Positions 16,167 to 26,900 of a stretch of 64,000 nucleotides of DNA are shown here, one piece after another. This DNA comes from Balneola sp. EhC07 (GTDB taxonomy: Bacteria; Bacteroidota; Rhodothermia; Balneolales; Balneolaceae), in assembly GCF_001650905.1 (NCBI RefSeq), contig NZ_LXYG01000018.1, positions 1 to 64,000 of the forward strand, given 5' to 3'. The position numbers were made by a program, and so were the translations under genes. Below the pieces are notes generated by a model. The model made no database searches. It was not told the origin of the DNA and worked only from the letters and a program-made list of their open reading frames with translations. The stretch's first letter is position 1; every line of letters begins with the position of its first letter.

Positions 16167-17756
16167 ATGGAAGAAGTAAAACCGGTTGTATTATTTGAAA
16201 CAGAAGGCTCTTATCCATTTAGTGGAGGAGGAGTAAGCACTTGGGCTCATATATTATGCACAGAGTTGCAGGAAGAAGTGGATTTTCATCTGATGGCAAT
16301 TACAGGTAATCCATTCGTGGAACCACGTTATAAACTTCCGAAGAATATAACAGATATTATACATATTCCGCTTTGGGGTGTTGAAGAACCGGTCCATTAT
16401 TTTGATAAAACAATTCCATTCTCAGGTCAAATTGAAAAAAAAGCCAGAACTACAAAAGAGGTAGTTAAACAGCATTTTCTTCCATTATTTAGAGATTTTA
16501 TTTCATGTCTGAATGATCCATTTCAGGATGTAGACAAGATCAGTGATGTCATATATGGATTCTGGAAATTTTTTCAATATTACGATTATAAAATAACCAT
16601 GAAAGAGCCCATGCTTTGGATAGTTTTCAAGGACTCGCTTCATGAAAACTATGTTGAAAACTATGATCCTGAGTTAGGAGATACCCCAAAGGTGATCGAT
16701 ATGACTTTTGGGATGAGGTGGTTGTACCATTTTTTAATGCCGATCGCATCTCCGATCCCAAAAGAAGTAAATATCTCTCATTCTACGTTAGCCGGCTTTC
16801 CGGCTTTAGCTTCTATTGCAGCTAAGTATGAATATGGTATTCCAAGTATGGTAACAGATCATGGAGTGTATATGCGGGAACGTCTTATCAATGTTGGTAG
16901 GTCTGATATGACTTTCTTTTCCAAAAAAATGCTTGTAGATCTCTCTACAATGGTAACAAGAGCTGTTTATCATACCGCTGATCAGATTTCACCTGTTACT
17001 ACGGCAAATCAGAAATGGGAAGAACGCTTTGAAGCTAAACCCGAGAATATTTTACCGATCTATAATGGTGTGGATACAGATCTTTTTAAACCTACACCAA
17101 AACCTACTAAAACTGAAGGTACACCAACGGTAATAGCAGTGGCTCAGGTTTTTCCGTTAAAAGATATCGAGACTATGATCCGTACTTGTGCAGTAGTAAG
17201 GAAAACAATTCCGAATGTACAATTTACGGTCTATGGCAGTTTGGATGTGGATACAGATTATGTTGAAACATGCAGAGAACTTATAAAAGAGCTTGATCTG
17301 GAGGATAATTTCACATTTGGAGGTTTTCATAACAATCCAAGTATGATCTTCAATGAAGGGGATATATCAATTCTAACTTCCATATCTGAAGGGTTTCCGT
17401 ATACCGTGATCGAATCTATGAGTTGTGGCCGACCTGTAGTTGCAACTGATGTAGGAGGAATAAAAGATGCTTTAGAAGGTTGTGGAATTCTTTGTAAGCC
17501 GCGTTCTCCGGAAGAGATTGCAGCGGGAGTAGTTCAGTTATTGGAGGATACAGACTTAAGAATTGAACTCGGTAATAAGTCTCGTGAGAAAGTACTTCTT
17601 AATTTTACTACAGACAGATCAGTTAAAAATTATCTTGAGTCTTATAAACAACTGGCCGCTAAGCCAAGAGAGCCTTTAAAAAATAAAGTGAAAACAGAGT
17701 CAGTATTAAACCTGCTTGAATATTTAAGGGTTAAGAGGTTCGCTCATGCAAACTGA
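16167..17756 (+). CDS. pelF: Pel polymerase glycosyltransferase PelF
   Basis: 529 residues from the ATG at 16167 (a GTG three bases earlier is possible). The N-terminal ETEGSYPFSGGGVSTWAHIL is the PelF hallmark, and the long linker (about 90-200) between it and SHSTLAGFPALASIAAKYEYG is also PelF-like. The donor-binding half carries NGVDTDLFKPTP, AVAQVFPLKDIETMIR and ISEGFPYTVIESMSCGRPVVATDVGG. In Pseudomonas PelF polymerises the amino-sugar chain in the cytoplasm from UDP-sugars. No membrane segment is present, so it should dock on PelG, whose gene overlaps its end by 11 bases. This is one of the two surest Pel assignments here. Confidence 0.9.
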   Translation: MEEVKPVVLFETEGSYPFSGGGVSTWAHILCTELQEEVDFHLMAITGNPFVEPRYKLPKNITDIIHIPLWGVEEPVHYFDKTIPFSGQIEKKARTTKEVVKQHFLPLFRDFISCLNDPFQDVDKISDVIYGFWKFFQYYDYKITMKEPMLWIVFKDSLHENYVENYDPELGDTPKVIDMTFGMRWLYHFLMPIASPIPKEVNISHSTLAGFPALASIAAKYEYGIPSMVTDHGVYMRERLINVGRSDMTFFSKKMLVDLSTMVTRAVYHTADQISPVTTANQKWEERFEAKPENILPIYNGVDTDLFKPTPKPTKTEGTPTVIAVAQVFPLKDIETMIRTCAVVRKTIPNVQFTVYGSLDVDTDYVETCRELIKELDLEDNFTFGGFHNNPSMIFNEGDISILTSISEGFPYTVIESMSCGRPVVATDVGGIKDALEGCGILCKPRSPEEIAAGVVQLLEDTDLRIELGNKSREKVLLNFTTDRSVKNYLESYKQLAAKPREPLKNKVKTESVLNLLEYLRVKRFAHAN

Positions 17757-19374
17757 AGAAAGAGATATTATTCTTGAAAAAGAAGATCTGTCAGTTATTG
17801 AAGAATTGACTCAGCAGGTTTATGACCTGATCGGAAATCCATTAAGTGTTTGGGCAGTGGCAGCTACCATTGAGTCGTTGGGAGTAAGAGATGTGGACGC
17901 AAATACCGATTATGGATTTAAGAGCGTTTTTGATTTAGCAGAGGAAGTATTTAAAAGGCTTAAAAAGCATATAAGGGGTAAGTATGAGGAAGAAAGTGAA
18001 TCAGAGTTTAAACTCGGTGATGTAGGAGAAAGTTTTAAACTCTTTTTCAAACATTTTGGAATGGGTGTGCTTTTTACCATGCCGATGATCTCTCAGATTG
18101 CAGCAATCATTATTTTTGAATACGCGCTATGGGCATGGTTTCGGTTTAATGTAGCTCAGGCAACCATGATAGCGATGGGAACTATAGGGGCCTTCATTAT
18201 TACCGGTGGTTTTATTCAGGTGCTCGGAAGGCTTGTTTCAAAATATATGGGGGAAACTAATTATTATTTAAGCTGGAAAGCTATTAAAGCAGTTATGTAT
18301 TTTGCCATTCCTCTTGTTTTGGGAATTGCTGCGCTTGTTTTTATAGTAAATGTAATTCTTCCTTTTTACCCTCAGAGAATGGTAACAATAGGGCTTACCT
18401 ATTTTATTCTGATCTCCAGTATGATGCTTTCGGCGGCCGTTTTGTATGCTTCTCAACAAAAATTGATCATTTTGGGGAGTATTTTAGCAGGTACATTGGC
18501 TGTAGCTTTTGGAATGGAAGTACTTGATTGGGGGATTTATTTATCACAATGGTTAGGAATCGGAATAACTACAGGATCTCAGATAATTTATATAATAATT
18601 TATTATCAGTATAAGATCAGATCTAACCGTCAGCGTCTGTTTAAACAATCTCTGCCGAATCTTGAGGTGAGTTACTATAATACTTACAGATATTTCTTGT
18701 ATGGTTTTGGATATTTTACTTTTCTGTTTGTTGACAGAATTTTGGCTTGGTCTGCCGGACCTCCGCCACCGCCGTATATCATCTGGTTCAACACTCCTTA
18801 TGAACTTGGGATGGATTGGGCGTTATTAAGCTTCATATTTACTATAGCGTTGCTGGAGTTTATTATTCATTTATTTTCACACAGGATTATACCTGCTCAA
18901 AAGAAAACGGAGATAAATAAGCTCAAGAAGTTCAATTTATACTTTAGCAATTTTTATTCCTTACAGTTGGTATTACTCTTTTTTGTTGGAATAATCTCCA
19001 TAGTGTTAACCTATTACGGAGTGGAGGCTTTAAGAGTATTTGAAGATGATTATCCGGAAATAAGGGATTTCTTTGCAAATCCACTAACCTTTAAAGTGTT
19101 TTGGATGGGAAGCATTGGTTACCTGTTTTTGGTTTTTGGATTACTAAATTCCCTATTCTTTTTTACAATGAATAGGCCGGAATTTGTACTTTATTCTATG
19201 CTTGCCGCATTAGCAGTTAATGCGATTACAGGTTATATATGTAGCAGAGTGATAGGATTTGAATATGCTGTAGTTGGTTTAGTAGCAGGTTCTATAACAT
19301 TTGCAGCTGTGACCGGATTGATCGGTAAAAGATTTTTTAAACATTTGGACTATTTTTATTACTCTGCATACTAA
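17746..19374 (+). CDS. pelG: Pel exporter PelG with N-terminal extension
   Basis: 542 residues with about twelve membrane helices from residue ~108 onward. It matches the MATE/MOP-like PelG transporter that moves the polymer across the inner membrane. Diagnostic is the stretch LFVDRILAWSAGPPPP followed by PYELGMDWALLSFIFTIALLEF, where PelG has FDKW..W....... YD.A.F.A.L..IP. Unlike the classical protein it carries about 100 soluble residues before the first helix, containing NPLSVWAVAATIESLGVRD and an acidic linker. That extension may dock cytoplasmic partners. The start overlaps pelF by 11 bases; the next gene follows after nine. Confidence 0.88.
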   Translation: MQTEERDIILEKEDLSVIEELTQQVYDLIGNPLSVWAVAATIESLGVRDVDANTDYGFKSVFDLAEEVFKRLKKHIRGKYEEESESEFKLGDVGESFKLFFKHFGMGVLFTMPMISQIAAIIIFEYALWAWFRFNVAQATMIAMGTIGAFIITGGFIQVLGRLVSKYMGETNYYLSWKAIKAVMYFAIPLVLGIAALVFIVNVILPFYPQRMVTIGLTYFILISSMMLSAAVLYASQQKLIILGSILAGTLAVAFGMEVLDWGIYLSQWLGIGITTGSQIIYIIIYYQYKIRSNRQRLFKQSLPNLEVSYYNTYRYFLYGFGYFTFLFVDRILAWSAGPPPPPYIIWFNTPYELGMDWALLSFIFTIALLEFIIHLFSHRIIPAQKKTEINKLKKFNLYFSNFYSLQLVLLFFVGIISIVLTYYGVEALRVFEDDYPEIRDFFANPLTFKVFWMGSIGYLFLVFGLLNSLFFFTMNRPEFVLYSMLAALAVNAITGYICSRVIGFEYAVVGLVAGSITFAAVTGLIGKRFFKHLDYFYYSAY

Positions 19375-19383
19375 GGACATCCT

Positions 19384-21006
19384 ATGAGTAAAGACGTAAA
19401 AGACTACATAAATATAATAGGAAGCAGGCTTGGAAAAGCCTTTGCAATAGATTCGTTTGGAACAGAAGAGGAGCTGGAGTTTTGGGCACTTTCTGCAGAG
19501 CATATGTCTCGTAAGCAAGATCCAACGTTTCAGAATATAATTACTTGGATAGATCTGTTGTATCAGGCCCCTGTTCACTTTGTGTATAAGTTGGATAAAG
19601 AGCATTTAATACTTATCAAACGACAACTAATTTCGGAAAATCTGCTACCTGAAAAACCCGGAGGAGGTAAGCCCGGGAAAGCAGACGCTCAAAGAACTCA
19701 GTTTATTCAGGATTTTGAAAATCAAATGCAGAATCTTGAGAAAAAGCGACAATGGGACGAAGACTTTAAAGAGCATGGTGTTTCAGCTCATACAATCGGT
19801 AATTGTGAACATATCCCACTTTACAAAAAGAACGGAGAATTTTGGGGGATCTATGTAATAGGGCCAAATATAAAAAGCCCTGAAAATATGGTTCCAAAAT
19901 TTTCAATTGTGAGTAGGTTGCTTTCTGCATGGTTGATAAAACTGGACGAGCAGGAAAAGAAATCACAGCTAAAATATCAGAAGGAAGTACACGGATTGGT
20001 TGGAGATTTAGGTACCGGTGCGTTAAATACCGAAGGAATTTCTGAGCTTTTGCTTCTTTACATCATAAATTCGTTTCATGGAAATTCCGGTGCTGTAATA
20101 GAATATAAAGGAGGAAGACCAGAACTGATAGCTTCAAATAATTTGGATGAGAGTTATTTGAAATCTTTACTGGGTTTATCAGGAGATATGATGTATTCAT
20201 TTTCAGATAACACCTTTTCGATTTCAGATCATGGGAAGAACCTTATAAGCCAGTTGAAAGTTAAACCTTTATTCCTGCCTTATATTACTGAACAGGTAAA
20301 GGGGTTTATTTGGATTAACAGAGTTGAAGCTAAAGAGGATGAAGAATCTAATCCGGTGCTTGAAGATATTTCTGAAATTGTTGCCAAGCTCTTTAAGTTC
20401 AGAGATGTAAATAAAGTATTTTCCGACGATCTTTTGGAAGCTTTTTATAAAATGCTCCGCGCTATTGAGGTAAAAAGAGAGAAAACTAAATATCATTCAC
20501 CAAGAATGATCGCTTTTGTTGAAATGTTCGGTATGCTTTTTGGATTGGATAACCATGAAATGGAGATCATTAAGACTACTGCAAAACTACATGATATCGG
20601 ATATGTAGGCGCGGCAGGAATAAGTTCTTTGGCGAGTATAGGTTCTGAACTGGCTCATCCAATTGCCGGTGCAACTATGATCAGTAATCTGCCTGTTCAT
20701 AATGATATTATTGAAGGCATTAAAACTCACCATGAATGGGTAAATGGGAAAGGTACTCCCAATGAGATCAGAGGGGAAGATATTCCGTGGACAGGTAAAA
20801 TTATATCCGTTTATGAATTTGTTGTAGACTTCTTTGAATCAAATCCTGATGTAGCTCCTGAAAAAGAAGATGAAATGTTGGAGAAGTTGAAATCCAACTT
20901 AATAGAGCGCGCGGATGTTCAATTTGATATGGTTTTAATCCCTACAGTTATTCAGCAACTAACCATGCTTGGTTGGTCAGGTTGTGCGCAATTAGGAGTT
21001 GAATAA
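19384..21006 (+). CDS. GAF-GAF-HD-GYP-like protein, PelD replacement candidate
   Basis: 540 residues, soluble. Residues about 100-190 form a GAF-like fold (HIPLYKKNGEFWGIYVIGPN), residues about 215-340 a second GAF. The C-terminal part is HD-GYP-like: His in KYHSPRM (~367), HDIG (~403), His in LAHPIAGA (~426), and HHEW (~449). The GYP signature is changed to GKGTP, Asp of DG.GYP is Asn, and the last metal Asp is Glu (VYEF). Most metal ligands thus survive. HD-GYP enzymes hydrolyse c-di-GMP. In classical pel operons this slot holds PelD, a GAF/degenerate-GGDEF receptor. AAGGA precedes the ATG. Confidence 0.82.
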   Translation: MSKDVKDYINIIGSRLGKAFAIDSFGTEEELEFWALSAEHMSRKQDPTFQNIITWIDLLYQAPVHFVYKLDKEHLILIKRQLISENLLPEKPGGGKPGKADAQRTQFIQDFENQMQNLEKKRQWDEDFKEHGVSAHTIGNCEHIPLYKKNGEFWGIYVIGPNIKSPENMVPKFSIVSRLLSAWLIKLDEQEKKSQLKYQKEVHGLVGDLGTGALNTEGISELLLLYIINSFHGNSGAVIEYKGGRPELIASNNLDESYLKSLLGLSGDMMYSFSDNTFSISDHGKNLISQLKVKPLFLPYITEQVKGFIWINRVEAKEDEESNPVLEDISEIVAKLFKFRDVNKVFSDDLLEAFYKMLRAIEVKREKTKYHSPRMIAFVEMFGMLFGLDNHEMEIIKTTAKLHDIGYVGAAGISSLASIGSELAHPIAGATMISNLPVHNDIIEGIKTHHEWVNGKGTPNEIRGEDIPWTGKIISVYEFVVDFFESNPDVAPEKEDEMLEKLKSNLIERADVQFDMVLIPTVIQQLTMLGWSGCAQLGVE

Positions 21007-21015
21007 GTTTCATTA

Positions 21016-21870
21016 ATGTATAAGAAGTTATCACTGATTATTATCTATTTGCTCACTGTAAATTGCATATCATCGAGTAATAAGCTGTCAGAAGATTCGA
21101 TCTATGACTCCTTTGGAGTTGTGTATTCTGATATTAATTCTACTGTGGTTTCCGGTTATAAACTGTTGATCGTAGAACCGTATTTTTACACCAAGCAAGA
21201 AATAAATGAATTTAATTCAAGAGGAATAAAGGTTGTAGCCTATCTTTCTTTGGGAGAAGTGAATGAATCACGAAGATATTTCAGTGAGTTCAAAGAGATC
21301 GGTTTAAAAGGAAAAAATGAAAACCATGGTTCGTACTTTGTTGACCTTTCGGAAGCAAGAGTAAAAGAAAAATTTGTTAATGAAATTGTTCCGGAGTTAC
21401 TTTCATATGGTTATGACGGTCTTTTTCTGGACACCATTGACGCTGTAGCTCCATATACGCTCAGAAGAAATATGGAACAGGATATGGTAGATTTGATATC
21501 CGGTATAAGATCCCGAAACCCTGATAAGTTGCTAATTCAAAATGCAGGTTTATTCCTGTTGGATAAAACAGCAGCTTATATTGATGCTGTGACGATTGAA
21601 GCTGTTGCTTCCGGTTATGATTTCACAAAAAATGAATATCAAATCAAACCGGTAGAAGAATACGAAGAGAGATTAGATCTTATAAATTCTTTGCATAGTA
21701 AATTCGGAACTCCATTTTTGATCATAGATTTTGCTGAAAATTATGAATCCTCCTTACAGGTTAAATCAAGGTTAGAAGATTCCGGTTACCCCTTTTTTAT
21801 CAGTAATATCGAATTCAGAGGTTTACCCGTATTGAGCGGAAAATCTAGAACATTAAAGAAAGGAGCTTAA
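21016..21870 (+). CDS. GH114 family hydrolase, stand-alone PelA-type hydrolase domain
   Basis: 284 residues. The N-terminus has a signal with a cysteine at about 17 (LLTVNCISSS), probably a lipoprotein. The TIM-barrel blocks of the TM1410/GH114 family are clear: LLIVEPYFYTKQEI, GIKVVAYLSLGEVNESRRYF, GYDGLFLDTIDAVAPYT, LLIQNAGLFLL and AVTIEAVASGYDF. GH114 enzymes cut alpha-1,4-polygalactosamine; PelA of Pseudomonas has such a domain fused to a deacetylase. Here it is separate. The acidic residues in GEVNE, LDTID and TIEA are the likely catalytic set. It lies nine bases after the HD gene and one base before the membrane protein. Confidence 0.85.
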   Translation: MYKKLSLIIIYLLTVNCISSSNKLSEDSIYDSFGVVYSDINSTVVSGYKLLIVEPYFYTKQEINEFNSRGIKVVAYLSLGEVNESRRYFSEFKEIGLKGKNENHGSYFVDLSEARVKEKFVNEIVPELLSYGYDGLFLDTIDAVAPYTLRRNMEQDMVDLISGIRSRNPDKLLIQNAGLFLLDKTAAYIDAVTIEAVASGYDFTKNEYQIKPVEEYEERLDLINSLHSKFGTPFLIIDFAENYESSLQVKSRLEDSGYPFFISNIEFRGLPVLSGKSRTLKKGA

Positions 21871-21871
21871 T

Positions 21872-23932
21872 ATGCCATATTGGTTAATTGTGTTTCTTTC
21901 TATTGCCCGGCTTGTACTCTTTTTTGTGATCTTGTTTTCATGGATAGGTCCTAAATTCCTTACTCATACCAAAAAGTTGCATGGAATTGATAAGATGCTT
22001 TACAGCTGGATCGGTATTGGGGGTACTATCATACTCACCATTTTTATTCTCACGATCCTGAATCTATATGACTTGATAAGCATTTTCACTGTTTTGGTTT
22101 TGATCCCGATTCTTATCGCTTTGTTTAAAGAATGGAGGAGTGGAACATCTATAACATCCATTTTTAAAGTTATAGAAAATAAGATAGTAGCAAATCAGGT
22201 AAGAGTAATCGAATCGATCAAAATTTTTACCTACAAGGGATTAAAGGATCGGTTTTCAAAGAAACGAGAGTTTTCTTTTTACGACAATAGATATAATATC
22301 GCTGCTATAACTATAGGTATCATATCTTGCATTGTCCGTGTTATTCCTGTTTTAAAAAATGCAGCACCTTACAGCAGGGCTTGGTATTTCGAGCTCGATG
22401 AAGTCAAAAATATCAGACTCCAGGAATATTTTAGTGAATTACCAATACCAAAAGGGATGCATTCTTTGGTTGGTATGTTTAGCAATCTTACACAAGTAGG
22501 ACCGGAGCTCACCCTTAGCTTGCTTGGGAGTTTAACCAGTTTTCTTTTGACGATTATAATTTTTTGGTTGATAAGGGAAATTACAAAGGGTAAACGATTA
22601 ACTGCCGCCTTATTTGGTGCCAGTGTCTTTGCTCTCATCCCTACATTGTTACTACCAATAAGTCTTGAAGCTGAAACCGGTATTAATACAATTTTATTGG
22701 CGCTTTGTTTTGCTCTGCCAACTGCTTTTATCTTTGTTCGAAACCTCAGGTCGGTTGACAAGGCGCCATGGTTTTATGTGACTATGGGAATTATCGCAAC
22801 AGCCCTTACTGATATATTTGTTCTTTTAGTAGTGTTATTACCTTTTTTGATATATGGATTATTAGCCATTCCTAGAAAGCGGTTTGGTATTAATTTCCTT
22901 AAAGTAGTTGCCTACTTGGTTATTGTCTTTTCAGTTTCGTTAAGTCCATATATTATCCATTTAATAATAATGGGATTGGATATTAATTCATTTTTTGAGT
23001 CACAGCTGTTAGACACTCTTATATTCAGTTATTTTCCATACTTAATTACAGATATAGAAGCCCTGAGTTCGATGTACCTTTATATAACGGGGGGCTTATT
23101 CATCGTTTTTTTGATTCTTCATTTAGTTCAAAAAAAGAAACGCTTTGCGGATGAATTAGTTTATTTTGCAATGTTCGGATCTATGGCTTTTCTGTATTCT
23201 TCTCATAATAATCTTAGTATTTCATTTATTGATTTAGATCAGCTCAATGCTTTTTATGCAATTCTCATTTCTGTTTTATGTGGACTGGTCTTTTATGCTA
23301 TATATACATTAATAGAAGTGGTAATGAATATAAAACATCGTTCTGTACGCTATAGCCAACCAATCTTAATGGTGTTATTAGTGACGGGTGGGTTATTCCT
23401 TTCAGGAGGGGTGAATACCGGCAAAACATTACCACAAACACTGCCGAATGGTTTTTTTGAATCTTACTATAGAATAATCAATGAAAGGCTTCCTTTTACT
23501 TATGCCACAGTAAGCCCACCCATTGATAATGCATTGTCCAAGAACAGACATTATTTTATGAATTATGATTTTTTCATGGAAAACTATGGGAATATAGATT
23601 CACTGTATCAGGAGTATCTTGAGCTACCCAAAGAACTAAGACCGGATACTGCGAATATTCCACCTGCAAGTATATTTGTTTTTATACAAAAACCACCTTA
23701 TGAGTCTATACAGCAAGGGATCTTGTTTGAACCGGGCGAGCAGATGCAAGCTCTAAGTGATTGGATATCTAAATATAATTCATTGCCCGGTAGAGAAGTT
23801 TTGGTGTATAAAGAAACAGAGGATGCTGTTGTCTATGAGATAATAAATCAGAAAGACGGATCTAACATAGGTGATATTTTGATGAATATTTACCCAAAAG
23901 AGGAAGGGCGTGCAGCTAAGCTATTTAAATAA
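21872..23932 (+). CDS. Polytopic GT-C-like membrane protein, role in Pel-like locus unknown
   Basis: 686 residues with about thirteen membrane helices: two clusters at 1-85 and 145-510. A large loop containing AWYFELDEVKNIRLQEYF and LPIPKGMHSLVGMF lies between early helices, and a C-terminal soluble domain of about 160 residues follows. The acidic residue in the first loop and the R.....L..P.G.H spacing recall GT-C glycosyltransferases, which use lipid-linked sugars outside the inner membrane. Classical pel operons have no such protein; PelE, a TPR membrane protein, is not similar. It may modify the polymer or be an unrelated membrane scaffold. Its last 23 bases overlap the fusion gene. Confidence 0.7.
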   Translation: MPYWLIVFLSIARLVLFFVILFSWIGPKFLTHTKKLHGIDKMLYSWIGIGGTIILTIFILTILNLYDLISIFTVLVLIPILIALFKEWRSGTSITSIFKVIENKIVANQVRVIESIKIFTYKGLKDRFSKKREFSFYDNRYNIAAITIGIISCIVRVIPVLKNAAPYSRAWYFELDEVKNIRLQEYFSELPIPKGMHSLVGMFSNLTQVGPELTLSLLGSLTSFLLTIIIFWLIREITKGKRLTAALFGASVFALIPTLLLPISLEAETGINTILLALCFALPTAFIFVRNLRSVDKAPWFYVTMGIIATALTDIFVLLVVLLPFLIYGLLAIPRKRFGINFLKVVAYLVIVFSVSLSPYIIHLIIMGLDINSFFESQLLDTLIFSYFPYLITDIEALSSMYLYITGGLFIVFLILHLVQKKKRFADELVYFAMFGSMAFLYSSHNNLSISFIDLDQLNAFYAILISVLCGLVFYAIYTLIEVVMNIKHRSVRYSQPILMVLLVTGGLFLSGGVNTGKTLPQTLPNGFFESYYRIINERLPFTYATVSPPIDNALSKNRHYFMNYDFFMENYGNIDSLYQEYLELPKELRPDTANIPPASIFVFIQKPPYESIQQGILFEPGEQMQALSDWISKYNSLPGREVLVYKETEDAVVYEIINQKDGSNIGDILMNIYPKEEGRAAKLFK

Positions 23933-26900
23933 ATACTTACTTAGTTCATTACTATTTTTTGGATTAATGGTTTTAAATAAACCGTTAAATGCACAAAATG
24001 AAATAGCTCCTATTATAATTCTGCAGAGTTCGACCGATGAATTTTCTGTTGAAGTTACCAACGAGTTGATTGAGGGATTTAAATATCCTGAATTCAAATA
24101 TGAAATTGTAGATCTGGATAAATCCAAAAATATTCCAATAGATAAAAAAACCAATCTTCTTATCAATACCAGTACCAATATAACTTCAATAAATGATAAA
24201 GAGTTAAACAAGATCATTGATTATTTAGGTAAAGGTGGTAAAATGATCTTTTTTGGTACTGTAACAGATGAAAGGTTTGCATATATCCAAGGAATCAAGG
24301 CAGGAGCAGATTATAATATTGATCAGACAGTTCGTGGAATTAAGGGAGTTGAAAATATATTCCCTGGTTATAAAGGAATGGAATTTTATTCAAACTTCAG
24401 TGTTCCTCATAACCGCTTAAAAAAGAGTAGTTTTATTGATCAAATCAGAGTGCTGGCAACAGCAGTAACCGATGAAGATTATCCTATTCTTTTTGAGAAT
24501 AATATTGGTCTTGGTACTGTATTAGTGTTTAACAGTTATGTACTGTATGAAAAAGACTACAGAGGACTGATGTTTTCGTCGGTAATTAAAATGTTACCTC
24601 ATTTACCATACCGAAATGCAAATGTAGGTACTATTTTTCTGGATGATTTTCCTGCTCCGCTTTATAATACTAAGTTAGAACCTATTGCTACAGAATACGA
24701 TGTAGAGCAAGCAGACTTTGTTGCAAATATTTGGTGGCCTGATATGCAAAGACTTGCTGATTCTTTGCTAATCACATATTCTGCGATGACAGCTTTTAAC
24801 TATAATGCAAATATAGTACCTCCATTCGATTACATAGAGTGGACATCTGCAACAATCAGAAGAAAGAACAAGCTCGTTAATGCAAGTGTTTATCTGGCAC
24901 AGGAAATTGCTGAATCAAGACATGAGTTAGCCTTTCATGGCTATAATCACTTTTCTTTATTGAATGAAGAATGGAATTCAAATTCATCGTTCATGGAATC
25001 GGCATTAAATTCGGTAAAAAAGAGATGGAGAGTTGATGATCTTGGACAGCTTCCTATAACTTATGTTCCTCCAACCAATTATATAGATTCAACCGGAATA
25101 CAGGCTTTAACAAGAGCAATGCCGTCTATAAAAGTGCTTAGTTCTCTTTATCTGGGAGAAAAGGAATATGGTGGAGAAAGAGGTTTTGGTCCCGACCCAT
25201 ATTCAGATAAATTATTTAATTATCCAAGGATATCCAGTGGTTTTAATATAGAAGGGAATTCAGTTTTTAATCAGCATAGTATGCAACTACTAACAGGGGT
25301 TTGGAACCATTTTGTACACCCAGATGATGTATTTCAAGTTGTACAGCGAGATGCTGATGCGTTTGAAAGCAGAAACCCTGATAATCTCGGATGGAGATCT
25401 ACCCCGGACACAACCACTTCACTATATCAGGAGTTTCTTAAAAGATTAAGCCATACAAAGAAACAGTATCCATTTTTACGTTTGGTTTCTGCTGATTATG
25501 GAGCAAACATAGCTCAGGATTGGTTGAATGCAGATTCTGAATATTTGGAAACGGATGATCAATATCTGGTGAACGTAACACCACCTGATGCTTATAAATC
25601 CGCAAGTGAGGACAAGGACGAAAAGTATTGGTTTATGTATGTCCCAAGGGAAGATCGGGCTGATATTGAGAAGCATTTAAGTAAGATCGTAGACGGATAT
25701 ACTTTTTCCAGAATTTGGGATGGTTATCTTTTTCAATTTTATTCAAAAAAAAACTTGATAAATATTCCCAAACCAAAATCCTATAATAGAACTTCAAGGC
25801 AAATACAATCTGGTTTGGCATTAGCAAATAACAGGTTTAATAGCTATCTGAGCAATCCATTTTATTTAGCCACATCATCCGTAACTGTTGAGCCTGAAAT
25901 TACCTTAGAGGAACAACTTTCGGATGCGATAAACAGATATTTACGAAATCCTAAAAACATTCAGGCTCAGGAAGAGTTAATCGAGCTTAGTATCGAAAAT
26001 GATGAGGCTATGCGTGCTATTCAAATTCTTGAATTCAGGTTAAAGTCTAACCCTGATTGGCAAAAAAGTGACATAGATCGGTTAGTTACTTACTATGGAT
26101 TTGAATCCGCTTATACAAGGGCAGAGAATTTTCTGGAAGAGCTTTGGAGAAAATATGGTGATGAGAAGGTTATTCTTTTAAAAAACAGAATAGCTGAACA
26201 GCTTGGTTTGTATTCACCTGAATTTGTAAAGAGATGGAGACTTAGAGAAATTGAAGTTTATGGCGAAACCAATGAAACAGTTTTAGCTTATGTAAATGCT
26301 GTTGAAAGTGTTGAAACCTGGCCGGAGATAAAACAAAGGCTAAGAAGTCTGATAAATAACGATCCACGAAATGACAGCTTGTATGCATATACAATTCAGA
26401 GATCATTTTATTATGAAGCAGCAGATAGTACCATTGCGCTACTGGAAGAGTTTCCTGAATGGTCTCATAGTCAGTTAAATGAATTTGCAGGGCAATTTGC
26501 TAACATATATGGTTATCAGCTTTTTGATTACGATAAAGCTTTGTATTGGGCAGAACGATCGGATAATATCTCAAACCGAACTAAGTTAGAATGGATAGCT
26601 CAGCAAAATGAACTGGATCAATTCTATGCCATCAGTAAGGATTATTTACAGAATAACCCCGGTAACGATTCCTTAAGAGTGTTTGCAGGTACAACTCTCT
26701 ATTATCTTGGATTTAAAGAAAGAGGATATGAAATCATGTATCCATTATTCGGTAAAGGAAAAAGTACAGAAACCGAAGCTCACCAGTTAATCGAAGAAGA
26801 ATTTAAATTTATTACTTATAAAGACAAGAAAAATCTTTTCAGAAGATACCCGAACTTCTTTTCAGAGAAAGAAGAAGAGATATTTAAAACTGATCTAAGA

